DNA of 15,670 nucleotides, taken from positions 1-15,670 of the forward strand of contig JBBING010000054.1 in NCBI GenBank assembly GCA_037444005.1. The letters run 5' to 3'. The position numbers and the translations under genes were made by a program. Under the pieces are notes generated by a model. It was not told the DNA's origin. It searched no databases and worked only from the letters and a program-made list of their open reading frames with translations. Shown here in pieces: positions 1-6,895 of this stretch. Positions within the stretch are counted from its first letter, which is position 1; each line of letters starts with the position of its first letter. This DNA is from DATLZC01 sp037444005. GTDB lineage: Bacteria; Chloroflexota; Dehalococcoidia; DSTF01; JACRBR01.

Positions 1-70
1 CCGGCATACTCCACCACACCAAGCCTTCTCTACCATGAATCTTTGAGACGCCGTCAGGCGGCCGCTCCGG
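1..70. other. Window edge, no gene recognised
   Basis: This stretch precedes the first promoter. I see no convincing coding frame or structured element in it. It may be the intergenic tail of a gene outside the window. Confidence 0.4.
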
Positions 71-99
71 TTGTCTGTGCGGGCGAGCCTCCGTATACT
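71..99 (+). promoter_or_regulatory. Sigma70-like promoter of ferredoxin-dut
   Basis: A -35 box TTGTCT (71-76) and a -10 box TATACT (94-99) are separated by exactly 17 bp. Transcription should start near 105-107, leaving a leader of about 60 nt. That leader contains an inverted repeat (GTCGGCG at 122-128 with CGCCGAC at 143-149) just ahead of the ribosome binding site. Confidence 0.65.
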
Positions 100-167
100 G
101 GCCCTGAGCACGATTTGAGAAGTCGGCGCTTCGAAAATTCGCCGCCGACGTCGCCCGGGAGGTCCGC

Positions 168-659
168 GTGGCCTACACCATCACCGAAACCTGCATCGGC
201 TGCACCGCCTGCACCAAGCGCTGTCCCACCGGAGCCATCACGGGGGAGCGCAATCAGCTCCACGTCATCGACCCCACGCTCTGCATCGACTGCGGCGCCT
301 GCGGGGTCGTCTGTCCGCCGGAGGCCATCCTCGACGACATGGGCGACGTGTGTAAGACCTTCCCGCGCAAGGAGTGGCCGAAGGCCATCGTCATCGAGGA
401 CAACTGCATCGGCTCCGGATGCGAGCTGTGCATCCAGATCTGCCCCTTCGAAGCGCTGAGCCTCGGCGAACCTCAGCGTCAGGTGGGCGACTTCTTCGGC
501 GTGGCCGTGCTGAACGAGCGCAAGTGCACGGGCTGCCGTCTGTGCGAGGAAGCGTGCGGCTGGGGCGCCATCTACATCGACCCGCCGCGCGAGATGCTGA
601 AGAAGCGCGCCTGGCCCGAAGAGGAAGCGGCCGCCCCCGCCGAAGCCGTCACCGCCTGA
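168..659 (+). CDS. Polyferredoxin with four [4Fe-4S] motifs
   Basis: A 163-residue soluble electron carrier expected to bind four [4Fe-4S] clusters in two ferredoxin-like modules. Motif 1 is C9-x2-C12-x2-C15-x3-C19-P and motif 2 is C39-x2-C42-x2-C45-x3-C49-P. Motif 3 is C80-x4-C85-x2-C88-x3-C92-P, with two extra residues between its first cysteines, and motif 4 is C120-x2-C123-x2-C126-x3-C130. A further cysteine, C62, lies in the linker. The C-terminus is an Ala/Glu/Pro-rich tail with no signal peptide or membrane segment. The start is GTG at 168, preceded by GGGAGGT (157-163). Its redox partner is not identifiable: no oxidoreductase subunit is adjacent and the only co-transcribed neighbour is a dUTPase 10 nt downstream. 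The fold call is secure; the pathway is unknown. Confidence 0.93.
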   Translation: MAYTITETCIGCTACTKRCPTGAITGERNQLHVIDPTLCIDCGACGVVCPPEAILDDMGDVCKTFPRKEWPKAIVIEDNCIGSGCELCIQICPFEALSLGEPQRQVGDFFGVAVLNERKCTGCRLCEEACGWGAIYIDPPREMLKKRAWPEEEAAAPAEAVTA

Positions 660-669
660 CCCGGCGGTC

Positions 670-1122
670 ATGTCCGCAGGCGACCCCTGTCCCGCCATTC
701 GCGTCGTCCGCCTGAGGCCGGACGCCAGGTTGCCGTCGCGGGCGACATCCGGCTCCACCGGATATGACCTCTACGCCTGCCTCCCCGAGCCCGGGTTTCT
801 CGACGTCGGCCCCGACCCCGTGCTGGTGCCGACGGGCCTCGCCATCGAGACGCCGCCGGGCTATGACGCGCAGATCCGGCCGCGGTCGGGGCTCAGCGCG
901 CGGGGCGTCATGGCCACCTTCGGGACGCTGGACAGCGATTACCGGGGCGAGGTCTTCGTCACGCTGTACTGCGTGGGGTCCGCCGCGCCGTATCGCGTGC
1001 GCCACGGCGACCGGATCGCGCAGCTCGTCATCGCGAAGCTCGCCGACCTGCCCCTCATCGAGGTGCAAGCGCTGTCGGAGACCGACCGCGGACCGGGTGG
1101 CCACGGCTCGACGGGCAGATGA
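670..1122 (+). CDS. dut: dUTP diphosphatase (dUTPase)
   Basis: This enzyme hydrolyses dUTP to dUMP and pyrophosphate, keeping uracil out of DNA and supplying dUMP for dTMP synthesis. At 150 residues it is the usual length of the homotrimeric family. All five signature motifs are visible in order: STGYDLYA near residues 31-38, PRSGLSARG near 72-80, the GTLDSDYRGE segment near 86-95 with its catalytic Asp, RHGDRIAQLVI near 114-124, and the C-terminal arm RGPGGHGSTG that closes over the nucleotide (His replaces the more common Phe). The ATG lies 10 nt after the ferredoxin stop with only a weak ribosome binding site, so translation is probably coupled to the upstream gene. Pairing with a polyferredoxin has no obvious functional logic. 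Confidence 0.95.
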   Translation: MSAGDPCPAIRVVRLRPDARLPSRATSGSTGYDLYACLPEPGFLDVGPDPVLVPTGLAIETPPGYDAQIRPRSGLSARGVMATFGTLDSDYRGEVFVTLYCVGSAAPYRVRHGDRIAQLVIAKLADLPLIEVQALSETDRGPGGHGSTGR

Positions 1123-1140
1123 CGGCGGCCCTCCAGACGA

Positions 1141-1169
1141 TTGACAGCGTCCTGCGCGACGCCTAGAAT
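1141..1169 (+). promoter_or_regulatory. Near-consensus sigma70 promoter of the aquaporin gene
   Basis: A perfect -35 box TTGACA (1141-1146), a 17-bp spacer and a -10 box TAGAAT (1164-1169) sit in the gap between dut and the aquaporin gene. Predicted transcription starts near 1176, giving a leader of about 50 nt that carries an AGGGAGGT ribosome binding site at 1213-1220. Confidence 0.8.
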
Positions 1170-1224
1170 CGCGCCGTAATCGCTCAGAGGCGTATCCCCT
1201 TTCCTCGAACGAAGGGAGGTCGCG

Positions 1225-1998
1225 ATGGCTGCGGAAGCGTCGGGCGTCAGGAGCCAGCTCCACGCGAGCAACCTCGTCCCGGAAGCCACGCTCGCGGAAT
1301 GGATCCGGCCCCTGGTCGCCGAGTTCCTCGGGCCCTTCGCCCTGGTGTTCGTGGGCGCGGGGTCGGTGTTGACGACAAGGGCGTTCGGGCTGGAGGGTCC
1401 GGGGCAGATCGTCGCCGTGGCGCTGGCCCACGGGCTGGCCTTCGGTCTCATGTTCGCCGCGGCGGGGCATCTGTCGGGCGGCTTCTTCAACCCCGCGATA
1501 TCCATCGGTCTGTGGGTCGCCGGGAAGCTCGGCGCGGCGAAGACGGCGGCGTACATCGCCGTGCAGCTCGCGGGCGCGGTCGTGGCGGCGCTGCTGCTGC
1601 GGTACATCTTTCAGGGCGAGCTGTCGGAGCGGCTTCACCTGGGCGCGCCGACCGTCGCGAAAGCCGGCGAAGCGGCGTTCATCGTAGGGCGAGCCCGGGG
1701 GTTCGTGACCGAAGTCGTGCTGACGTTCCTCCTGATGTACGTCATCTACGGCTCGGCGCTCGACCGCCGGGGGCCGTCCAGCGTCGCCCCGCTGGTCATC
1801 GGCCTGACGGTGACGATGGACATCCTCATGGGCGGGCCCCTCACGGGGGCGGCGATGAACCCGGCGCGCGCCTTCGGCCCGGCGCTCGTGGCGAACTTCT
1901 GGGCCGACCACTGGATCTACTGGGTCGCGCCCATCGTCGGGGCGTCGCTGGCGGCGGCGCTGTTCGCGTACGTCATGACCCCGAAGGAAGAGACGTAA
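1225..1998 (+). CDS. Aquaporin (MIP family channel)
   Basis: A 257-residue inner-membrane channel for water or small neutral solutes. Both NPA boxes are intact (N89-P90-A91 after SGGFF, and N212-P213-A214 followed by the pore Arg215), and the sequence shows the usual six hydrophobic segments. Tyr232-Trp233 in helix 6 is the aquaporin signature rather than the Pro-Leu of glycerol facilitators. Aligning by eye to E. coli AqpZ, the aromatic/Arg filter would be His69, Ile200, Ala209, Arg215 instead of Phe, His, Thr, Arg; His-Ile-small residue-Arg resembles plant tonoplast (TIP) channels. The start ATG has AGGGAGGT five bases upstream. The gene has its own strong promoter, and the fluoride-responsive unit follows it. 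The MIP family is certain; the solute is not, so no gene symbol is given. Confidence 0.93.
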   Translation: MAAEASGVRSQLHASNLVPEATLAEWIRPLVAEFLGPFALVFVGAGSVLTTRAFGLEGPGQIVAVALAHGLAFGLMFAAAGHLSGGFFNPAISIGLWVAGKLGAAKTAAYIAVQLAGAVVAALLLRYIFQGELSERLHLGAPTVAKAGEAAFIVGRARGFVTEVVLTFLLMYVIYGSALDRRGPSSVAPLVIGLTVTMDILMGGPLTGAAMNPARAFGPALVANFWADHWIYWVAPIVGASLAAALFAYVMTPKEET

Positions 1999-2023
1999 GG
2001 TCGCGCCAGGCGAAGAGCTTTGC

Positions 2024-2029
2024 TAGCAT
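2024..2029 (+). promoter_or_regulatory. Possible -10 box for the fluoride operon
   Basis: TAGCAT lies about 20 nt before the first base of the fluoride aptamer, the right distance for a transcript starting near 2036. No good -35 box is visible, so this is tentative. Read-through from the aquaporin promoter is the alternative. Confidence 0.3.
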
Positions 2030-2049
2030 AGGGTCAGCGTCGAGAATAC

Positions 2050-2111
2050 GGCGATGGAGCTCGCCGGCCCGTGCCCGGCACGGGTGAACCGCGCGTAGCG
2101 CTGATGGCTCC
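2050..2111 (+). promoter_or_regulatory. Fluoride riboswitch (crcB motif) aptamer
   Basis: The sequence matches the conserved crcB RNA. Stem GGCG (2050-2053) pairs with CGCC (2062-2065) around the loop ATGGAGCT. A variable insert follows, forming its own hairpin (2068-2074 with 2078-2084). Then come the invariant AACC (2087-2090), a GCGC/GCGC stem (2091-2094 with 2098-2101) and the invariant TGATGGCTCC (2102-2111). The loop GGAGC (2056-2060) can pair with GCTCC (2107-2111), forming the pseudoknot of the known class. Its location directly before a crcB-type fluoride channel gene is the textbook context. In this class, fluoride binding with Mg2+ stabilises the aptamer and raises expression. Confidence 0.93.
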
Positions 2112-2130
2112 TGCTGTTGCGGGAGCCATC
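2103..2130 (+). promoter_or_regulatory. Riboswitch expression-platform hairpin
   Basis: A 12-bp stem (2103-2114 with 2119-2130, one G-T pair) with loop TGTT overlaps the aptamer's 3' strand. Its left arm includes GGCTCC, the bases the aptamer needs for its pseudoknot, so the two folds exclude each other. Its right arm contains GGGAG (2121-2125), the likely ribosome binding site for TTG at 2133. Without fluoride the hairpin would hide the site; with fluoride the aptamer would free it. A T-rich run follows (2132-2140), so transcription termination is also possible. Confidence 0.85.
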
Positions 2131-2132
2131 GT

Positions 2133-2516
2133 TTGTTGTTCGAGAGGATGATCGCGATCGCACTGGCCATCGGCGGCGCCGCCGGCGCCATCGCGCGGTA
2201 CTACCTCCAGGGCTGGGTGGTAGACCTCGTAGGCCCGGCGCCCTGGGGAACGTTCGTCGTGAACGTCCTCGGGGCGTTCCTGCTCGGCTTCTTCCTCACG
2301 CTCACGGAGGAGCGGGTTCTCGTGCCCTCCCTGTACCGCACGCTCGTCGCTGTCGGATTCCTGGGGTCGTTCACGACGTTCTCGACCCTGATGTGGGAGA
2401 GCCAGCGGTTGTTCAGCGTCGGCGACGCGCCCGCCGGGCTCGCGAACCTTGCGGGAAGCGTGCTCGCCGGCGTGGCGGCCGTCTACCTCGGCGTGGCGGC
2501 GGGCCGCCTGGTGTGA
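2133..2516 (+). CDS. crcB: Fluoride ion channel CrcB/Fluc
   Basis: A small four-helix inner-membrane protein that works as an antiparallel dual-topology dimer and lets toxic fluoride leave the cytoplasm. At 127 residues it is full length. Family signatures are present: GGAAGAIARY near residues 14-23, GTFVVN with pore Asn44 and G47, and the Phe-box region GFLGSFTTFST near 75-85 (Phe80, Phe83). I chose TTG at 2133 because GGGAG lies seven bases upstream within the riboswitch hairpin; ATG at 2148 (residue 6) would remove little but has an AG-rich tract directly abutting it. One homodimeric gene is present rather than a tandem pair. Transcription or translation is expected to be induced by fluoride through the upstream riboswitch. 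The DUF190 gene follows after 6 nt. Confidence 0.95.
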   Translation: MLFERMIAIALAIGGAAGAIARYYLQGWVVDLVGPAPWGTFVVNVLGAFLLGFFLTLTEERVLVPSLYRTLVAVGFLGSFTTFSTLMWESQRLFSVGDAPAGLANLAGSVLAGVAAVYLGVAAGRLV

Positions 2517-2522
2517 GGGGGT

Positions 2523-2900
2523 ATGATGGACGGCGGCGCCATGAAGATCGAGGGTCCGGGGAAGCTCCTGACGGTGTATATCGGCGAGTCGGACCGCTGG
2601 CGCGGGAAACCGCTGGCCACCGCCATCGTCGAGCGGCTGCGCGAGATGGGGCTGGCCGGCGCGACGGTGGTCCGTGGCTTCGAAGGCTTCGGCGCCCGCA
2701 GCCGGATCCACACGACGCACATCTTGCGGCTGTCGGAGGACCTCCCCGTCGTGATTCAGGTCGTCGACCGCGCGGATCGCATCGAGGAGGCGCGGCGGGC
2801 GCTCGACGAGATGGTGACCGAAGGGCTCATCACGGTGAGCGACGTCGAGATCATGCTGTATCGTCACGGCCCGCCCCTGGGCGAGGAGAGCGAGGCGTAG
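2523..2900 (+). CDS. DUF190 protein, fluoride-operon partner
   Basis: A cytoplasmic protein of about 125 residues from the DUF190 family, which has a PII/ferredoxin-like fold and commonly sits beside crcB, often under fluoride riboswitches. The recognisable core includes LLTVYIGESDRWRGKPL near residues 15-31, RGFEGFGARSRIHT near 51-64, and LSEDLPVVIQVVD near 70-82. Its biochemical role is not established; a regulatory or accessory part in fluoride resistance is inferred from context. It begins 6 nt after crcB, so it belongs to the same transcript. The start is ambiguous: ATG codons lie at 2523, 2526 and 2541, and AGGGGG (2516-2521) best serves 2526. Confidence 0.88.
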   Translation: MMDGGAMKIEGPGKLLTVYIGESDRWRGKPLATAIVERLREMGLAGATVVRGFEGFGARSRIHTTHILRLSEDLPVVIQVVDRADRIEEARRALDEMVTEGLITVSDVEIMLYRHGPPLGEESEA

Positions 2901-3000
2901 CGCGCGAAATCGCAGCGCGGTGTAGAATCAGATGCGTCCGGCGAAGGCGCAACGCCGCGCCGGTGCGATTTTCGAAGGGTTCGGTTCCGAGGAGGCGGCC

Positions 3001-4191
3001 ATGGCCAGACCCGTCCTGCACACGCGGGTGTGCGACATCCTGGGCATTGAGTATCCGGTGGTGCTCGCCGGCATGGGAGGCGTGGCCACCGCCGAGCTCG
3101 TGGCGGCCGTCTCCGAGGCGGGCGGCCTCGGCGTCATCGGGGCCGCGACCATGCCCCCCGAGGAGATCGAGGAGCAGGTCCGGAAGGTGCGGTCGCTGAC
3201 CGACAAGCCCTTCGGCGTCGACATCCTCCTTCCCTCGGGGGTCGCGCCGACGGGAGTGCCGGGCGGAAACGGCGGCCAGGGCGCCCCGGCCGAGATGCCC
3301 GAGCTCCCGAAGAACCCCATCGATCTGCTGCCGCAGCCGTACAAGGACTTCATTCGCAAGGCCAAGCAGGAGTTCGGTCTGCCCGACGACGAAGAGACGC
3401 AGGAGGAGTTCTCGCGGAGCATCCGGAGGGTCGGGCTGGGGCCCGCCTTCGCCAAGCGCCAGATCGAGAAGATACTGGAGCTGAAGGTGCCCGTCTTCGC
3501 GTCGGGGCTGGGCAATCCGGGCCCGTTCGTCGAGGCCTTTCACGCCATCGGCGCGAAGGTCATCGCGCTCGTGGGCAACGTCAAGAACGCGCGGCGCGTG
3601 GCCGAGGGCGGCGTCGACATCATTGTGGCGCAGGGCACGGAGGCCGGGGGCCACACGGGACGCATCGGCACGATGGCGCTGGTGCCGCAGGTGGTGGACG
3701 CCGTGGCGCCGATTCCGGTGCTCGCGGCCGGCGGCATCGGGGACGGACGGGGCCTCGCGGCGGCGCTCGCGCTGGGCGCGGACGGCGTCTGGGTCGGGAC
3801 GGCGTTCCTCGTGACGAAGGAGGCGAACTGGCCGCAGGTCCTCAAGGAGCGCATCCTCGCTGCGACCGAGGAGGACACGCGGGTCACGCGCCTGTACAGC
3901 GGCAAGACGATGCGCAACATCAACAACCCGCTCATCGAGCTCTGGGAGCAGTCGGGCATTCCGGCGCTTCCCATGGGGCCTCAGGGCCTGGTGTCGGGCG
4001 AGCTCATGAACGCGGCCCGGCGCGCCGGGAAGCTCGAGCTGCTCATGAACCCCGCGGGCCAGATCGCGGGCATGCTCCACGAGATGAAGCCGGCCCGCCA
4101 GGTGCTCGAAGAGATGGTCGCGCAGGCGGCGGAGACCCTGGGGCGCGACCTCGGGGGGCGCGTCCGCGTGTCCACCATCGCGCCCGCGTAG
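3001..4191 (+). CDS. Nitronate monooxygenase-like flavoprotein
   Basis: An FMN-dependent TIM-barrel protein of the nitronate monooxygenase (2-nitropropane dioxygenase-like) family, 396 residues. The N-terminal strand carries VVLAGMGGVAT near 20-30. The catalytic-site motif GTEAGGHTG (212-220) contains the conserved His218. FMN-phosphate loops follow as LAAGGIGDGRG (241-251) and GADGVWVGTAF (259-269), and the C-terminal GQIAGMLHEMKPA is typical of the family. Residues about 80-158 form an insertion, first Gly/Pro-rich and then charged and helical. I chose ATG 3001 because GAGGAGG lies five bases upstream; an in-frame ATG at 2932 follows TAGAAT (2923-2928), a possible -10 box, but lacks a ribosome binding site. 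Members act on nitronates, and some act as enoyl-CoA reductases; the substrate here is unknown. Confidence 0.85.
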   Translation: MARPVLHTRVCDILGIEYPVVLAGMGGVATAELVAAVSEAGGLGVIGAATMPPEEIEEQVRKVRSLTDKPFGVDILLPSGVAPTGVPGGNGGQGAPAEMPELPKNPIDLLPQPYKDFIRKAKQEFGLPDDEETQEEFSRSIRRVGLGPAFAKRQIEKILELKVPVFASGLGNPGPFVEAFHAIGAKVIALVGNVKNARRVAEGGVDIIVAQGTEAGGHTGRIGTMALVPQVVDAVAPIPVLAAGGIGDGRGLAAALALGADGVWVGTAFLVTKEANWPQVLKERILAATEEDTRVTRLYSGKTMRNINNPLIELWEQSGIPALPMGPQGLVSGELMNAARRAGKLELLMNPAGQIAGMLHEMKPARQVLEEMVAQAAETLGRDLGGRVRVSTIAPA

Positions 4192-4217
4192 CCCAGTCGC
4201 TACGAGACGACCGATCC

Positions 4218-4251
4218 GCACGCTCGCCGGTTCCGCCAACGGCGGGCGTGC
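4218..4251 (+). terminator. Terminator-like hairpin after the NMO gene
   Basis: A 12-bp stem (4218-4229 with 4240-4251, one G-T pair) encloses a 10-nt loop, 27 nt after the NMO stop. There is no long T tract, only TCT, so termination efficiency is uncertain. A possible -10 box TACACT (4254-4259) follows at once and could start the CoA-transferase transcript. Confidence 0.5.
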
Positions 4252-4310
4252 TCTACACTCGCGCCTAAGGACGCCGAAGCCGCCGGGCGCCTGCGACTCA
4301 GGAGGCAGCG

Positions 4311-5594
4311 ATGACCGACACTGCGCTGGGAGACGTTCGCGTGATCGATCTGGCGGGCGAGATCGGCCAGTACTGCACGAAGCTGCTGGCCGACCTCGGG
4401 GCCGACGTCATCAAGGTCGAGCCGCCGGGCGGTGACCCCGTCCGACGCCTTCCGCCCTTCTACCACGACCGTCCCGGCGAGCAGACCAGCCTCTACTGGC
4501 TCAACCTGAACACGAACAAGCGCAGCGTCACCCTCGACCTCGAGACCGCCGACGGCCGCCGGCTGTTCGAGAAGCTCGCCGCCACGGCCGACGTGGTGGT
4601 CGAGACGTTCCCTCCGGGCTATCTCGACCGTCTCGGCGTCGGCTACGACGCGCTCGCCAGGATCAAGCCCGACATCATCGTCACGTCCATCACCGGATTC
4701 GGCCAGACGGGGCCGCATGCGGGATACAAAGCGCCCGATATCGTCGGCGTCGCCATGGGCGGCATCATGTGGCTCGCGGGGGACCGGCAGGACCCGCCGA
4801 ACGTGCCCCCGTGGCGCCAGGGCTACATCTCGGCGTCGATTCAAGCGGCGGCGGGCACCCTCACCGCGCTGTATCACCGAGACGTGACGGGCGAGGGGCA
4901 GCGGGTCGATGTGTCGATGCAGGAGGCGCTGTCGATCGCCCAGGAGACGGCGATGCAGACCTGGGACATGCTCCAGCAGCTCCGCACGCGCATGGGCGCG
5001 GGGGGCGCGCTCCCCATCACCATCCCGGGCATCGGCGTCTACGAATGCCGCGACGGCTACGTCTTCGGCTACGTGGGCACGCCCGGGGGCGCGCCGTGGT
5101 CGGAGCTCTTGCAGTGGATGGTCGACGAAGGCGCCGCCGAGGACCTCACGGAGGAGCCGTATCGCGAGATCTGCATGAACCTGAATATGCGGTTCCTCAC
5201 AGGGCTCATGCAGGACCCGTCGACGGTCGGCGAGAAGATCAAGGCGCTCCAGCACATCAACGACGTGCTCAAGCGGTTCCTCGCCTCCAAGAGCAAGTGG
5301 GAGGTGTACGAGGATGGACAGCGCCGGCGGCTGCTGTTCGGCATCGTGAGCACGCCGGAGGACATTGCGAAGAATCCGCAGCTCGAATACCGGAAGTGGC
5401 TCACGCCGGTGGAGCATCCGGAGCTGGGCGAGACGCTGCGGTATCCCGGCCCGCCGTACCGGCTCAGCGAGACGCCGTGGGCGATCCGCCGGCGGCCGCC
5501 GGCCATCGGTGAACATAACGTCGAGGTCTACGTGGACGAGCTGGGCCTGAGCCTGGAGGACCTCCAGCGGCTCGCGGCGGCCGGCGTCGTGTAG
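4311..5594 (+). CDS. Family III CoA-transferase, likely non-catalytic subunit
   Basis: A 427-residue member of the CaiB/BaiF (family III) CoA-transferases, which move CoA between carboxylic acids through an aspartyl-CoA thioester. Family features include VIDLAGEIGQYCTKLLADLG near residues 11-30, ADVIKVEPPGGDP (31-43), LNLNTNKRSVTLDL (64-77), ITGFGQTGP (127-135) and GEGQRVDVSMQ (194-204). Aligned by eye with formyl-CoA transferase, whose catalytic Asp is residue 169, the matching position is Tyr172 inside RQGYISAS, so the nucleophile seems to be missing. This looks like the BbsE-type subunit of heteromeric enzymes such as benzylsuccinate CoA-transferase, with the next gene supplying the active subunit. 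AGGAGG (4300-4305) precedes ATG 4311. The second transferase starts 17 nt downstream, indicating one operon. Confidence 0.9.
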   Translation: MTDTALGDVRVIDLAGEIGQYCTKLLADLGADVIKVEPPGGDPVRRLPPFYHDRPGEQTSLYWLNLNTNKRSVTLDLETADGRRLFEKLAATADVVVETFPPGYLDRLGVGYDALARIKPDIIVTSITGFGQTGPHAGYKAPDIVGVAMGGIMWLAGDRQDPPNVPPWRQGYISASIQAAAGTLTALYHRDVTGEGQRVDVSMQEALSIAQETAMQTWDMLQQLRTRMGAGGALPITIPGIGVYECRDGYVFGYVGTPGGAPWSELLQWMVDEGAAEDLTEEPYREICMNLNMRFLTGLMQDPSTVGEKIKALQHINDVLKRFLASKSKWEVYEDGQRRRLLFGIVSTPEDIAKNPQLEYRKWLTPVEHPELGETLRYPGPPYRLSETPWAIRRRPPAIGEHNVEVYVDELGLSLEDLQRLAAAGVV

Positions 5595-5611
5595 CAGGGG
5601 AGGAGCGCGCG

Positions 5612-6859
5612 ATGACCAGGATGCCCCTGGAAGGAATCAAGGTCGCTGACTTCTCGTGGTTCGGCGCGGGGCCCATTTGTGCCGAACACCTCGCGACGTT
5701 CGGCGCTACCGTCGTGCGCGTCGAGTCGGAGTCGCACGTCGACGCGCTGCGCACGGTGGCCCCGTTCGCGAAGGGGAAAACGGGCTACAACGTCAGCGGA
5801 TATTTCAACAATTACAACGCGGGCAAGCTGGGCCTGACCCTCAATATGAACACCGAAAAGGGCCAGGAGCTCGCGAAGCGGCTGATCGCCTGGGCCGACG
5901 TCTTCCTCACCAACATCACGCCGCGGGTCATCGAACGCTGGGGCCTCACCTACGACAAGGTGTCGGCCATCAACCCACAGATCATCGCCGTGTACCAGCC
6001 CATGCAGGGCTACGACGGCCCCCATCGCGACTTCCTGGGCTTCGGCGCTGTCCTCACGCCCATCACCGGCTACAGCCACCTGTCCGGATTCCCGGAGCGG
6101 CCTCCCATCGGCCTCGGGACCAACTACCCCGACTACGTCATCAACCCCGGGCACACGCTCATCGCCATCCTGGCGGCGCTTCGGTACCGGCGCCGCACCG
6201 GGAAGGGCCAGCGCATCGAGTGCGCGCAGATCGAATCGTCGGTCGCGCCGCTAGGGCCCGCGATCTTCGACTACACCGCGAACGGCCGGGTGCAGTGCCG
6301 GTCGGGCAACGGCCTGCCGTACGCCGCGCCGCACAACGCCTTCCGCTGCAAGCGCCTGGAGGGCGACCAGAACGACGTCGCCTTCGAGCGTTGGATCGCC
6401 ATCGCCTGCTTCACCGACGACGAGTGGCGCGCGCTGGTCGAGGCGATGGGGAACCCGGCATGGGCGCAGGAGGAGCGCTTCGCCACGCTGCTGGGCCGCA
6501 AGGAGCACGAGGCCGAGCTCGAGGAGCGCATCAACGAATGGACGTCGGACAAGGACGCCTACGAGCTTATGGCCGACCTCCAGGCGCGCGGCGTGCCCGC
6601 GGGCGTGGTGCAGAGCGCCCGCGAGATGCTGGGCTACGACGAGCACCTCAAGGCCCGCGGGTACTACGTCTACCTCGACCACCCGGAGGCCGGCCGCACG
6701 GCCTACGACGGGCCGCCCTTCGTGCTGTCGAAGACGCCCGGGAAGCTGCGCTGGCCGGCCCCGCTGCTGGGTCAGCACACCCACCAGGTGTGTAAGGAGA
6801 TCCTGGGCCTGAGCGACGAGGAGATCGCCGAGCTCACCGTCGAGCAGGTGCTGTATTAG
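5612..6859 (+). CDS. Family III CoA-transferase, probable catalytic subunit
   Basis: A second CaiB/BaiF protein, 415 residues, with DFSWFGAGPICAEHL near residues 13-27, GATVVRVES (31-39), the KLGLTLNMNT strand (72-81) and GKGQRIECAQ (198-207). In the region where family III enzymes keep their nucleophile, TNYPDYVINPGH (170-181) offers Asp174, with one residue of shift relative to formyl-CoA transferase. It therefore plausibly acts as the active subunit beside the upstream Asp-less paralogue, resembling BbsF with BbsE. The two proteins are clearly diverged, so this is not a recent duplication. GGGGAGGAG (5597-5605) sits six bases before the ATG. The donor and acceptor acids are unknown; family precedents include succinyl-CoA, formyl-CoA and carnitine derivatives. 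Confidence 0.9.
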   Translation: MTRMPLEGIKVADFSWFGAGPICAEHLATFGATVVRVESESHVDALRTVAPFAKGKTGYNVSGYFNNYNAGKLGLTLNMNTEKGQELAKRLIAWADVFLTNITPRVIERWGLTYDKVSAINPQIIAVYQPMQGYDGPHRDFLGFGAVLTPITGYSHLSGFPERPPIGLGTNYPDYVINPGHTLIAILAALRYRRRTGKGQRIECAQIESSVAPLGPAIFDYTANGRVQCRSGNGLPYAAPHNAFRCKRLEGDQNDVAFERWIAIACFTDDEWRALVEAMGNPAWAQEERFATLLGRKEHEAELEERINEWTSDKDAYELMADLQARGVPAGVVQSAREMLGYDEHLKARGYYVYLDHPEAGRTAYDGPPFVLSKTPGKLRWPAPLLGQHTHQVCKEILGLSDEEIAELTVEQVLY

Positions 6860-6877
6860 GCGTTCACGCCACTGACG

Positions 6878-6895
6878 GCCAGCCTTCAGGCTGGC
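6878..6895 (+). terminator. Short stem-loop after the CoA-transferases
   Basis: GCCAGCC (6878-6884) pairs with GGCTGGC (6889-6895) around the loop TTCA, 18 nt after the stop codon. No T run follows. It may be a weak terminator or an mRNA 3'-end stabiliser between the transferase genes and the SDR gene. Confidence 0.35.

Noticed and set aside
649..1911. A 420-codon minus-strand frame across dut and the aquaporin gene.
   Set aside because: It spans two well-supported plus-strand genes and their promoter and has shadow-like composition.
2851..4239. A 462-codon minus-strand frame opposite the nitronate monooxygenase-like gene.
   Set aside because: Low-complexity Arg/His/Leu composition with no motif; explained as the antisense of a well-supported gene.
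4200..5516. A 438-codon minus-strand frame opposite the first CoA-transferase.
   Set aside because: Shadow composition and no motif; the plus-strand protein is clearly CaiB/BaiF.
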